The notes below the pieces were generated by a model. That model searched no databases. It was given only the letters and a program-made list of their open reading frames with translations, and had not been told where the DNA came from. Positions 16,352 to 24,651 of a stretch of DNA of 64,000 nucleotides are shown here, one piece after another. The translations under genes and the position numbers were made by a program. Where the stretch lies: positions 1 through 64,000 of the forward strand of contig NZ_NESJ01000022.1 of assembly GCF_003063645.1 (NCBI RefSeq), written 5' to 3'. This DNA comes from Limnohabitans sp. 2KL-51. Its GTDB lineage: Bacteria > Pseudomonadota > Gammaproteobacteria > Burkholderiales > Burkholderiaceae_C. Position 1 is the first letter of the stretch. Every line of letters starts with the position of its first letter.

Positions 16352-16951
16352 ATGGAATTCATCAGCCTGTTCTTCATTTTGGCCATGGGCATCCACTGGC
16401 TCAACCTCCAGGGCCAACGCAAACGTACCGCCTTGCTGGCCGAGCAATTGCGCCCTTTTCAGATCGAAAAAAACATGGCCCAACTCACCGGTGCTTACAT
16501 GCGGGCGCTGGGCGAGTCTGACTTGGCGCGGCAGCAACAGATCATGCAACTGCAAGAACAAGCCGAGCAACAGATGGCCCACGAGTTCCAAAACCTGGCG
16601 CGCGAGTTTGCCAAACTGCCCGCGCCCACGTCACGTGGCTTCAAAGTGGCGCTGCCCTACATCGACCAACTCTCGCCCAAATTCACGTTTGACATGCGCC
16701 GCATGCTGGAAGTACACGCCCAAGGCATTGAGCGGGCGGTGCACAACCTGCAAGGCCTGTCCACCAAAGAGCGCTCGTTTCGCATGATGGGCGAGATGTT
16801 TTTGATGCAGCACAGCTGCCACTGGTTTTGCCGCTCCAAGACCATCGCCTCGGCCCGCATGGTGACCCAGCACCAAACCCGCTACGAGCAAGCGCTGGAC
16901 GCCGTCAGCCCCGAAACACGCCAGGCTTATATGGCCGTGGTGCAAGGCTGA
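16352..16951 (+). CDS. Membrane-anchored protein of unknown function
   Basis: A 199-residue protein that I do not recognise. A single N-terminal hydrophobic segment (MEFISLFFILAMGIHWL) is followed by a predicted mostly helical soluble region with many Gln and Arg residues, then FRMMGEMFLMQHSCHWFCRSK. I chose the ATG at 16352 because it places the membrane anchor at the N terminus; an in-frame ATG at 16313 adds 13 residues without benefit. It stands alone, divergent from phasin and convergent with the downstream esterase gene. Confidence 0.6.
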   Translation: MEFISLFFILAMGIHWLNLQGQRKRTALLAEQLRPFQIEKNMAQLTGAYMRALGESDLARQQQIMQLQEQAEQQMAHEFQNLAREFAKLPAPTSRGFKVALPYIDQLSPKFTFDMRRMLEVHAQGIERAVHNLQGLSTKERSFRMMGEMFLMQHSCHWFCRSKTIASARMVTQHQTRYEQALDAVSPETRQAYMAVVQG

Positions 16952-16961
16952 TCAGGTCTGA

Positions 16962-17897
16962 TTAGCCCTGCTTCCAAGCGGTGCGCAGCGCGTGGGCGCA
17001 TAAGGCCACCGCCGTGTTGGCCTCTTGCAGCACTCGGCCCATGGTGATGAAGCCGTGGATCTGCCGCTCAAAGCAGATGTACTGCGATGAAACACCTGCC
17101 CGGCTCAAGGCGTCGGCGTACATGAGGCCCTCGTCGCGCAAAGGATCAAACCCTGCCGTCAACACAAAGGCGGGTGGCAAGTGGGCATGGCTTGTGGCCA
17201 ACTGCGGGGAGGCGCGCCAGTCCTGAGCGTCTTGTGGCCCGCGCAGGTAGTTGCCCGAATACCAGGCCATCGACTCACGCGTGAGCATGTAGCCTTGGCC
17301 GTTGGCTTGGTACGAAGCGGTGTCGGGGGCCATCAGGGTGCTGGGGTAAATCAACAACTGCATGACCGGTTTGAGGCCCAGATCACGCAACCCCAGGCAA
17401 GCCGCAGCGGCCAAGTTGCCCCCCGCGCTGTCGCCGCCGATGGCGAGGCGTGCAGGGTCAATGCCCAAAGTGGCCGCTTGCGAGGCCACCCACTGCCACG
17501 CAGCCACCGCATCGTCGTAGGCGGCCGGAAACTTGTGCTCTGGCCCCATGCGGTAATCCACCGCGACCACCACGCCACCGGCTTGCTGGCACAGCGAGCG
17601 GCACAGCACATCGTGCGTGTCCAGATCGCCAATGGTCCAGCCGCCGCCATGCAGGTAAACCAAGGCGGGCATGGCCTGGGTGGCCGCAATCGGGTGGTAC
17701 ACCCGCACAGCAATGTCCACGCCCGAATGGTGGAACTGCAAGTCTTGCACACGCCCCACCTCGGGCGCATCGGGCTGGGTAAATGTTCGCCGCGCCCGGT
17801 AAGAAGCGCGGGCTTCGACCGGCGTTTGCGTGTAAACCGGAGGAATGCCCTTTTCGCTCAGGAGAGTCATCAGGGCTTGGGCTTGCGGGTCGAGCAT
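16962..17897 (-). CDS. Alpha/beta hydrolase, hormone-sensitive-lipase family esterase
   Basis: A 311-residue serine hydrolase. The HSL oxyanion motif HGGGW and the nucleophile motif GDSAGG are present, with the acid in the GFDPLRDEG segment and His in RQIHGFITMG. This is the complete catalytic set of bacterial family IV esterases. It lacks a signal peptide and is probably cytoplasmic, acting on short-chain carboxylic esters. It is not in an obvious operon. Confidence 0.88.
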   Translation of the reverse strand: MLDPQAQALMTLLSEKGIPPVYTQTPVEARASYRARRTFTQPDAPEVGRVQDLQFHHSGVDIAVRVYHPIAATQAMPALVYLHGGGWTIGDLDTHDVLCRSLCQQAGGVVVAVDYRMGPEHKFPAAYDDAVAAWQWVASQAATLGIDPARLAIGGDSAGGNLAAAACLGLRDLGLKPVMQLLIYPSTLMAPDTASYQANGQGYMLTRESMAWYSGNYLRGPQDAQDWRASPQLATSHAHLPPAFVLTAGFDPLRDEGLMYADALSRAGVSSQYICFERQIHGFITMGRVLQEANTAVALCAHALRTAWKQG

Positions 17898-17985
17898 GGG
17901 GCAACTCCGGGGGAGAATGTAGGGACAACGGATTAAGGGTGGGCTAGCTTTACCCGAACTTCATGTCGGGTAGACACTGGCTTGT

Positions 17986-18309
17986 TCAGGCCGCCAACTT
18001 TGCGCTGGCAAGGCGGTTCAGGCTGACGCCCTGTTCGGCAGCCAACAGTGCCAGATTGCGGTGAACAAGCGGCGCAATGCGGACACGGAACTCACCGCTG
18101 TAGCTTTTGTCGGCCAGCGCCACCGGGACGGGCTCGCCATTCGACAGCATGTCGGCAACGACATCGCCCACCAACTTTTGAATGCCTTTGAGCGCAGCTT
18201 CGGGCGTTTTTGCCAACCAGCTCAGAGAAGCAAACTCGGTGCACAAGCCCACATGCTCGCCATCTTCTGGCGACCATGTCACGCGGTAGGTGTAGTGTTG
18301 AATGTTCAT
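17986..18309 (-). CDS. HicB-type antitoxin-like protein
   Basis: A 107-residue protein with the HicB fold: an N-terminal partial RNase H-like part (YRVTWSPEDGEHVGLCTEFASLSWLAKTPEAALKGI, positions about 8-43) and a C-terminal ribbon-helix-helix-like segment (FRVRIAPLVHRNLALLA, then LNRLASAKLA). Such proteins normally neutralise a HicA RNase toxin and autoregulate. Here the gene overlaps by 4 bases (ATGA) a 57-codon upstream ORF that lacks HicA hallmarks. A TACCCGA/TCGGGTA hairpin (17951-17972) lies just after the stop. Confidence 0.75.
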   Translation of the reverse strand: MNIQHYTYRVTWSPEDGEHVGLCTEFASLSWLAKTPEAALKGIQKLVGDVVADMLSNGEPVPVALADKSYSGEFRVRIAPLVHRNLALLAAEQGVSLNRLASAKLAA

Positions 18310-18479
18310 GATGAGTTGCCTAATTTTTCGATCGCTTGAAGCACTTGTCTGACTTGATAAGGCTTTGCCTTGCCTTTGGCGTTCTGGATGTTAACGCGTG
18401 GATCGCCTGGCCAAGGCGTCTTGATAACAAGGGTGCCATGACTGACAAAACGCGTCAACAAAGACAAAGACCTATTCAT
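18306..18479 (-). CDS. 57-residue ORF coupled to the HicB-like gene, unrecognised
   Basis: A short open frame starting MNRSLSLLTRFVSHGTLVIK and ending QVLQAIEKLGNSS. Its TGA overlaps the HicB-like ATG, so the two are translationally coupled, the usual arrangement of a toxin ahead of its antitoxin. It lacks the GSHH motif of HicA and I cannot assign it. The ATG lies inside the terminal repeat of the composite REP element, and an in-frame stop lies 15-18 bases upstream within that element. The ORF may therefore be the remnant of a longer gene whose 5' end was replaced. Confidence 0.45.
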   Translation of the reverse strand: MNRSLSLLTRFVSHGTLVIKTPWPGDPRVNIQNAKGKAKPYQVRQVLQAIEKLGNSS

Positions 18480-18706
18480 CCGGCCCGATGAAGTTTATAT
18501 GGCCCTTTTGGGTGCCGAGCATGCCGATATTGTTGTCTTTGTAAGAGCCCACCCTGTGGGCGATGGTTTGCAGGGCGTGTTCCACACCCATCGCCCACAG
18601 GGGTGGGCTCCCACAAAAAAGTCCATCGCCCACAGGGGTGGGCTCCTACAAAAAATGATCCCTTGCCTGTTGTTCAAGGCTTCAAGAATCCGGATCAATA
18701 GGGGTC
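18469..18706 (-). repeat. Composite REP element, copy B (about 236 bp, three REP cores)
   Basis: This copy is in reverse orientation to copy A. Its ends pair as GACCTATTCATCCGG (18469-18483) and CCGGATCAATAGGGGTC (18690-18706). It carries one forward core (18541-18566) and two inverted cores (18588-18613 and 18623-18649), one more than copies A and C, which accounts for most of its extra length. Conserved flanks match copy A (GCATGCCGATATTGTTGTCT on this strand). It fills almost the whole 252-base gap between the 57-residue ORF and the end of the E1 dehydrogenase gene. Confidence 0.85.
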
Positions 18707-18731
18707 TCAGCGCACCACGCTCAATGTCGAG

Positions 18732-21359
18732 TCAAGCGGCCAAAGCCCGCAGCGCCGCTTGCGCAATGCTCTGCGCGTCCACCGCAAAGAAGCGGCGCAG
18801 CGCAGCCCGCGTGTCGCTGCGGCCGAAGCCGTCGGTGCCCAGCGTGCGGTAGCGGCGACCCTCGGGCACGGAGGCGCGCACGCACTCGGGTACGGCGCGC
18901 ACGTAGTCGGTGGCGGCGATGATGGGGCCTTGGGTGGCCGACAACAGACTTGCCAAATGTCCAACGCCAGCACCCGCCGCTGGAACCGCATCTGCCAGAC
19001 GCTCAAGCGCCATGCCGTCGCGCGCCAACTCGCTCCAACTGGTGATGCTCAGCACCTCCACCCCCACGCCTTGCGCGGCCAGTAGCTGCGCGGCTTTGAC
19101 CACTTCGGTCAGGATCGCGCCGGAGCCCAGCAAGGTCACGCGCTGGGCCGCATCGCTGGGGCCGTACACGCCAAATCGGTAGCCTCCGCGCAGCACATCG
19201 GCCTCCACACCCGCAGGCAAGTCGGGCTGGGCGTAGTTTTCGTTCATCAAGGTCACGTAATAAAACACGTCGGCTTGCTGCTCGACCATCTCGCGCATGC
19301 CCGCGTCCAGAATCACCGCCAGCTCGCCCGCAAAGGCCGGGTCGTAGGCCTTGCAGTTGGGGATGGTGGCCGCCACCAAATGGCTGCTGCCGTCCTGGTG
19401 CTGCAAGCCCTCGCCGCCCAAGGTGGTGCGGCCCGATGTCGCACCCAACAAAAAGCCCCGCGCCCGCTGGTCAGCTGCGGCCCAAATGGCGTCGCCCACG
19501 CGCTGAAAGCCGAACATCGAGTAATAAATGTAGAAGGGCAGCATGGCCAGGCCGTGCACGCTGTAGCTGGTGGCCGCTGCCGTCCAGCTGGCGATCGCGC
19601 CCGCTTCGCTGATGCCTTCTTCGAGAATCTGGCCATCGGTGGCTTCGCGGTAACTCAGCACCGAGCCGATGTCTTCGGGCGCGTAGCGCTGGCCCACGCT
19701 GCTGTAAATGCCCACCTGCTTGAACAGGTTGGCCATGCCGAAAGTGCGCGCCTCGTCGGCCACGATGGGCACGATGCGCGGGCCGAGTTGCGGGTCTTTG
19801 AGCAGGTTGCCCAGCATGCGCACATAGGCCATGGTGGTGCTCATCTCTTTGCCGTCGGCCTGCAGCGCAAACTGCCCGTAGCTGCCGAGTGCGGGCACAG
19901 GCAAGCGGTCGCAAGTCGTCTCGCGCTTGGGCAAGCTGCCGCCCAAGCGGGTGCGGTGCTCGCGCAGGTAACGCATCTCGGCGCTGTCGTCGGCGGGTTT
20001 GTAAAAGGCCAAGCCCTTGGCTTGCTCGTCGCTCAGCGGCAGGTCAAAGCGGTTGCGGTAGTCGATCAGGTCTTGCTCGTCGAACTTCTTTTGGCTGTGC
20101 GTGGTCATCTTGCCCTGGCCCGCGCTGCCCATGCCAAAGCCTTTTTTGGTGTGCGCCAGGATCACCGTGGGCTGGCCACGGTGCGCGGCCGCTGAGGCAT
20201 ACGCCGCGTGGATTTTCACGATGTCGTGACCACCGCGCTTGAGCCGGTCGATCTGCTCGTCGGTCATGCCCTGCGCCAGCCGCGCCAGCTCTTCGTTTTG
20301 GCCAAAGAAGTTGTCGCGGTTGTAGCGCCCGTCCTTGGCCGCAAAGGTCTGCATTTGCCCGTCCACCGTGTTTGCAAAAGCGCGCAGCAAAGCGCCTGAG
20401 GTGTCGCGCGCCAGCAGGCCATCCCAGTCGCTGCCCCAGACCAGCTTGATCACGTTCCAGCCTGCACCCGCAAACAGCTTTTCCAGCTCGTCGATGATGC
20501 GGCTGTTGCCGCGCACCGGACCGTCCAGGCGCTGCAAATTGCAGTTGACCACCCACACCAGGTTGTCGAGTTTTTCTCGCGCGGCCAAGGTCAGGGCGCT
20601 CATGCTCTCGGGCTCGTCCATCTCGCCGTCGCCAAACACGCCCCACACCTTGCGGGCACTGCAGTCCTGCAACTGGCGGTGCGTCAGGTAGCGCATGAAG
20701 CGGGCATGGTAGATCGAGCTGATCGGCCCCAAGCCCATGGAGCCCGTGGGGAACTGCCAGAAGTCGGGCATCAGCCACGGGTGCGGGTAGCTCGACAAAC
20801 CGCGTGCGCCGCTGTCGGGCGCAGTGATCTCCTGGCGGTAATGCATCAGGTCCGCCTCGCTCAAGCGGCCTTCCAGAAAAGCGCGGGCATACACCCCGGG
20901 TGCGCTGTGCGGCTGGAAGAACACCAAGTCACCCTTGTGTTGCTCGGTGCGCGCATGAAAAAAATGGTGAAACCCGGTCTCGAACAAATCGGCCACGCTG
21001 GCGTAACTGGCGATGTGCCCGCCCAACTCGCCATAGGCCTGGTTGGCGCGCACCACCATGGCCAGCGCGTTCCAACGCATGATGGCCACCAGCCGCTCTT
21101 CGGTGGCCAAGTCGCCTGGAAACACCGGCTGCTCGTCGACGGCGATGGTGTTCATGTAAGGCGTGTTCAGCTCGGGCTGCCAGCCTGTGCGCTGCTGCCG
21201 CGCCACGATGGCCAGCTCGTCCAGAATCTGGCGGGCCCGCTCTGGGCCTTGCGAGCCGATCAGCGACAGCAAAGCCTCGCGCCATTCGGCGGTCTCTTCG
21301 GGGTCGATGTCGCCAGTGTTCATCAGGGTGCGGAGCAAAGGTTCGAAAGGTGCGTTCAT
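18732..21359 (-). CDS. aceE: Homodimeric 2-oxoacid dehydrogenase E1 (AceE-type)
   Basis: An 875-residue thiamine-diphosphate enzyme of the AceE family, the E1 that decarboxylates pyruvate and acylates lipoyl-E2. The ThDP motif is GDGEMDEP through NCN, followed by LQRLDGPVRGN. Also visible are YPHPWLMPDFWQFPTGSMGL and DEARTFGM. The start MNAPFEPLL at 21359 removes a spurious 16-residue extension. No E2 or E3 gene is adjacent, and the gene is divergent from an Lrp/AsnC regulator. The layout recalls mdeR-mdeB of Pseudomonas, where the E1 acts on 2-oxobutyrate, so the substrate may not be pyruvate. Confidence 0.85.
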   Translation of the reverse strand: MNAPFEPLLRTLMNTGDIDPEETAEWREALLSLIGSQGPERARQILDELAIVARQQRTGWQPELNTPYMNTIAVDEQPVFPGDLATEERLVAIMRWNALAMVVRANQAYGELGGHIASYASVADLFETGFHHFFHARTEQHKGDLVFFQPHSAPGVYARAFLEGRLSEADLMHYRQEITAPDSGARGLSSYPHPWLMPDFWQFPTGSMGLGPISSIYHARFMRYLTHRQLQDCSARKVWGVFGDGEMDEPESMSALTLAAREKLDNLVWVVNCNLQRLDGPVRGNSRIIDELEKLFAGAGWNVIKLVWGSDWDGLLARDTSGALLRAFANTVDGQMQTFAAKDGRYNRDNFFGQNEELARLAQGMTDEQIDRLKRGGHDIVKIHAAYASAAAHRGQPTVILAHTKKGFGMGSAGQGKMTTHSQKKFDEQDLIDYRNRFDLPLSDEQAKGLAFYKPADDSAEMRYLREHRTRLGGSLPKRETTCDRLPVPALGSYGQFALQADGKEMSTTMAYVRMLGNLLKDPQLGPRIVPIVADEARTFGMANLFKQVGIYSSVGQRYAPEDIGSVLSYREATDGQILEEGISEAGAIASWTAAATSYSVHGLAMLPFYIYYSMFGFQRVGDAIWAAADQRARGFLLGATSGRTTLGGEGLQHQDGSSHLVAATIPNCKAYDPAFAGELAVILDAGMREMVEQQADVFYYVTLMNENYAQPDLPAGVEADVLRGGYRFGVYGPSDAAQRVTLLGSGAILTEVVKAAQLLAAQGVGVEVLSITSWSELARDGMALERLADAVPAAGAGVGHLASLLSATQGPIIAATDYVRAVPECVRASVPEGRRYRTLGTDGFGRSDTRAALRRFFAVDAQSIAQAALRALAA

Positions 21360-21387
21360 GCCCTTCACTTTACAGAAGGAGGCGGCG

Positions 21388-21448
21388 CATATGCTGCGTA
21401 TTTGCACCCCTCAGACCTGCATTTAAAGCACAATATGCTGAAAATATG
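21388..21448. promoter_or_regulatory. aceE/lrp divergent control region with two ATATGCTG motifs
   Basis: The 102-base intergenic region contains CATATGCTGCGTATTTGC (21388-21405) and CAATATGCTGAAAATATG (21431-21448). Each is an AT-rich imperfect dyad with ATATGCTG in common, and their starts are 43 bases apart, about four helical turns. This suits binding by the divergently encoded Lrp-type octamer. It is inferred from pattern only. Confidence 0.4.
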
Positions 21449-21461
21449 AAAGGTTCAGCAC

Positions 21462-21929
21462 ATGGTTCTGGACAACGTGGATTTGAAGATACTGAACGAG
21501 TTGCAGCGCGACGGCGCACTGTCCAACGTGACCTTGGCCAAGCGCATTGGCCTGTCGCCCTCGCCCTGCCTGGCGCGTGTCAAGGCTTTGGAGAGCAACG
21601 GCGTGATTCAGCGCTATGTGGCGCTGGCCAGTGCGGCGGCGTTGGGGCTGGGCCTGACGGTGTTCATCTCGATCAGCCTCAAGACCCAAAGCAAAGCCAC
21701 CTTGGCCGACTTTGAGGCGCACATCGCGCGGCACGACGAAGTGATGGAGTGCTATTTGATGACCGGCGACAGCGACTACCTGCTGCGCGTGGCGGTGCGC
21801 GACATGGCCGCGCTCGAGCGCTTCATTTTGGAACAGCTCTCACCCATTCCCGGTGTCGAGAAAATCCGCTCCAGCTTTGCGCTCAAACAAGTGCGCTACA
21901 AAACGGCGCTGCCGCTGGGTTTGGGCTGA
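21462..21929 (+). CDS. Lrp/AsnC-family transcriptional regulator
   Basis: A 155-residue regulator with an N-terminal helix-turn-helix (LDNVDLKILNELQRDGALSN, then LAKRIGLSPSPCLARVKALE) and a C-terminal RAM ligand-binding domain (VMECYLMTGDSDYLLRVAV). It is divergent from the E1 dehydrogenase gene with 102 bases between the starts, so it probably controls that gene in response to an amino acid or oxoacid. The MdeR-MdeB pair is a precedent for this layout. Confidence 0.88.
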   Translation: MVLDNVDLKILNELQRDGALSNVTLAKRIGLSPSPCLARVKALESNGVIQRYVALASAAALGLGLTVFISISLKTQSKATLADFEAHIARHDEVMECYLMTGDSDYLLRVAVRDMAALERFILEQLSPIPGVEKIRSSFALKQVRYKTALPLGLG

Positions 21930-21986
21930 GTGATCAGACGCAAGTTGATGTAACCACTTGGCCTGCTGGATTTACCCCAAGCCCAT

Positions 21987-22778
21987 TCAAGCCCGGATCG
22001 AGAACCCGCCGTCCACGGCCAGGCATTGGCCGGTGATGTACTGGGCTTCGTCAGACGCCAAAAAAGCCGCTGCCATGGCAATGTCCCAGCCCGTGCCCAT
22101 GCGGCCGGTGGGGCACAACGCATTGCGCTTTTCCACCATCTCTTCGTGCGAGGCGTACTGGCCTGCAATGGCTTTGTAAATGTGGGGCGTGTCCATCATG
22201 CCGGGCATGATGGCGTTGACCCGAATACCCTTGCGCGCGTATTCGAGTGCCATCGACGCGGTCAGGTGGTTCACCGCCGCCTTGCTGGCGTAATAAGCCG
22301 GATAAGGGTAGCCGGTGTAACGGATGGCGGCCAGCGATGAAATGTTGACAATCGCGCCCTTGCCCTGCCGCACCATGACGGGCAACACCGCCTGGCAAGT
22401 GAGGAAGACACTCTTGAGGTTCACATCCATCGCGTGGTCCCACTCCCCCTCGCTGAGTGTTTCCATGGTGCCCATGGCAGGCAGGCCCACGTTGTTGTGC
22501 AACACATCAATGCGTCCAAAATGCGCCACGATCTCGGCCATGACCGCGTTCACCTGGTCGCGTTGGGTCACATCGCAGCGCCAGGCCACCGCTGTGCCAC
22601 CTTCAGCGACGATCAGGTCCACCGTGGCCTGCGCTGCCGCCAGATCGATGTCGATGGCTGCTATCGTCGCCCCGTCTCGCGCATATTGCACCGCCGCCGC
22701 TTTGCCATTGCCCCAACCAGGTCCGACAGAGCCAGCACCGCACACCACAGCCACACGGCCATCAAAACGACGAGTCAT
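21987..22778 (-). CDS. Short-chain dehydrogenase/reductase
   Basis: A 263-residue NAD(P)-dependent oxidoreductase of the classical SDR type. The nucleotide-binding glycine motif is a variant (GAGSVGPGWGNGKAAA) with an insertion compared with TGxxxGxG. The Asp after strand 2 (AAIDIDLAAA) favours NAD. The active site has NNVG, Ser in NISSLAAIRYTG and YxxxK as YYASK. It is the last gene of a minus-strand set dctP-dctQ-dctM-SDR, so its substrate is likely the organic acid imported by that transporter or a product of it. Confidence 0.85.
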   Translation of the reverse strand: MTRRFDGRVAVVCGAGSVGPGWGNGKAAAVQYARDGATIAAIDIDLAAAQATVDLIVAEGGTAVAWRCDVTQRDQVNAVMAEIVAHFGRIDVLHNNVGLPAMGTMETLSEGEWDHAMDVNLKSVFLTCQAVLPVMVRQGKGAIVNISSLAAIRYTGYPYPAYYASKAAVNHLTASMALEYARKGIRVNAIMPGMMDTPHIYKAIAGQYASHEEMVEKRNALCPTGRMGTGWDIAMAAAFLASDEAQYITGQCLAVDGGFSIRA

Positions 22779-22817
22779 GTCTTGTACTCCTTGAAAATTC
22801 GGGAAAGTGAATACCGA

Positions 22818-24104
22818 TCAGCGCCCACCAATCAGCCCAGGCAACCACAAGGACACGGCAGGCACAAAGGTAATCAGCATCACCACCCCAATGGCGGCCG
22901 CCAGAAATGGCAAAACTTCCCGATTGACCTCATCCGAACGCGCCCCTGCAATGAGTGCGCCAATGGACAGGCTGATCGCTACCGGCGGCGTGATCAAACC
23001 GATCAGCAAATTGATGCCGACGATCATTGAGAAATGGTAAGGGTCAATGCCGAACTTGGCGGCCACCGGGTACAGCACCGGGCACAGCAGCACCAAAGAC
23101 GGGCCATTTTCCATGAAGGTGCCCACCAACAGCAGCAGCAGGTTGACCAGCAACAGGAACACGATGGGGCTGCCGATGGAGCCGAGCATCCACTCGGCAA
23201 TGCGCTGGGGTGCTTGCTCGTAAGCCAAAAACCACGACACCACCTGCGCTCCGCCCAAAATGATCATGATCACCGCCGTGCCGCGTGCCGAGCTCACCAG
23301 TGCCAGCCAAATCTTGCGCCAATTCAGTTCGCGGTGAATGAAAAGACCCACCATCAGCGCATACACCACCGCTACCGCCGATGACTCGGTCACGTTGAAA
23401 ACGCCTGTGCGGATGCCCACGATCAAAAAGATGGGCATCGCCAACGCCCAGAACGCCAGCTTGAACTCACGCCAGACCCCGGGCAAATTCACCACCGCTG
23501 CCGCCGGGTAGCCACGGCGCCTGCTGATCACCACCGCCACCAGCATGATCGCGCTGGCGTACAGCACGCCCGGAATCACCGCAGCCATAAATAGCTTGAG
23601 CGGTGACAAATTGGTCAACACGCTGATCATCAAAAACGTGATGGAAGGCGGAATGATCGGACCCACCACATTTGCCGCTGCGGTCAGCGCGGCAGAAAAT
23701 CCCCGTCCATAACCCGCCTTGATCATGGCCGGAATCAGCACCTTGCCCAGCGCCGAAGTGTCCGCAATGGCCGAGCCAGAAATCCCGGACATCAAGGTGG
23801 CCGAAGCCACGTTGGTCATGGCCAAGCCGCCCCGAAAGCGGCCAAAAACGGCATTGCAAAAACCCAGCAAACGGTCCGTCATGCCGCCCTGCGACATGAG
23901 CTCCCCGGCCAGTAAAAACAAAGGTATGGCCAGCAACAAAAAGCTGTCCAGCCCCTGATACACCTGTTGGGGCACGATCATCAGGTCAATGTCACCGACA
24001 AACACCACCGCAATCGTGGCCGACAGCACCAGTGCAAACGCAACCGGCACCGCCAAAAGCAACAGCACTGCCAAGGACAGCAACAGCACACCAAGCATCG
24101 TCAT
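22818..24104 (-). CDS. dctM: TRAP transporter large permease (DctM family)
   Basis: A 428-residue polytopic permease that forms the sodium-driven core of a tripartite TRAP carboxylate importer. Typical DctM segments are visible: LLAIPLFLLAGELMSQGGM, SGISGSAIADTSALGKVLIP, NVVGPIIPPSI and GLITPPVAISL. The start at 24104 begins MTMLGVLLLSL, just after the dctQ stop. The neighbours are dctQ and dctP upstream and an SDR downstream, 39 bases away. Confidence 0.92.
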   Translation of the reverse strand: MTMLGVLLLSLAVLLLLAVPVAFALVLSATIAVVFVGDIDLMIVPQQVYQGLDSFLLLAIPLFLLAGELMSQGGMTDRLLGFCNAVFGRFRGGLAMTNVASATLMSGISGSAIADTSALGKVLIPAMIKAGYGRGFSAALTAAANVVGPIIPPSITFLMISVLTNLSPLKLFMAAVIPGVLYASAIMLVAVVISRRRGYPAAAVVNLPGVWREFKLAFWALAMPIFLIVGIRTGVFNVTESSAVAVVYALMVGLFIHRELNWRKIWLALVSSARGTAVIMIILGGAQVVSWFLAYEQAPQRIAEWMLGSIGSPIVFLLLVNLLLLLVGTFMENGPSLVLLCPVLYPVAAKFGIDPYHFSMIVGINLLIGLITPPVAISLSIGALIAGARSDEVNREVLPFLAAAIGVVMLITFVPAVSLWLPGLIGGR

Positions 24105-24111
24105 GGGATTC

Positions 24112-24651
24112 TCAATCGGTTGAGGACAGCGAGTCGACCGGAGGTGTCTCACCCCCCATGCGGGCCAAGGTGAGCATCAGCGCCAGCAACACCGCGCCAA
24201 TGCCCATCGCCGAATAAGGGATGGCCATGGAAATTTCGAGTGCAGGGGAGTCCTGCGTCGCGTTCATGTCGGCGAAACGTGCGCCCGACCAAGCCAAAAC
24301 GGCGGCTGTGGTCATGATGCACAAATCCCGAACAGCCAGCAGCCAACTGCGAACAGATGGGGGCACGGCGTTGACCAATGCCCCCACAGCAATGTGCCCA
24401 CCATCGCGCAGGCAGGCGGCAGCCCCAAGCATGGCCATCCAGGCCACCAGCATGCGGGCAACCTCTTCGGTCCACCCAGGCGCTTTACCGATGACATACC
24501 GGCCAAACACTTGGTAAAACAAAGACAAGGCCAAGGCCAGCAGCATCAGTCCCAACAAGATGTTGAGGGTTTTTTCGATGCGCACGGCCCAGGCAATGGC
24601 CAACCGGGACAAGCCCTTCGGCGCCCCAGTTTCAGAGGCTCGCTCGCTCAC
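24112..24651 (-). CDS. dctQ: TRAP transporter small permease (DctQ family)
   Basis: A 179-residue membrane subunit with four predicted helices, including ILLGLMLLALALSLFYQVFGRYV and the conserved WTEEVARMLVAWMAMLGAA. I chose the GTG at 24651 because it overlaps the dctP stop as GTGA; an upstream in-frame ATG at 24678 would lie within dctP coding sequence. It is the small partner of the adjacent DctM. Confidence 0.87.
   Translation of the reverse strand: MSERASETGAPKGLSRLAIAWAVRIEKTLNILLGLMLLALALSLFYQVFGRYVIGKAPGWTEEVARMLVAWMAMLGAAACLRDGGHIAVGALVNAVPPSVRSWLLAVRDLCIMTTAAVLAWSGARFADMNATQDSPALEISMAIPYSAMGIGAVLLALMLTLARMGGETPPVDSLSSTD

Noticed and set aside
18481-18720. Possible CRISPR from three similar palindromes in a row.
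   Set aside because: Orientation alternates, spacers are short and unequal, and the same units recur elsewhere as a REP-type element; no cas genes.
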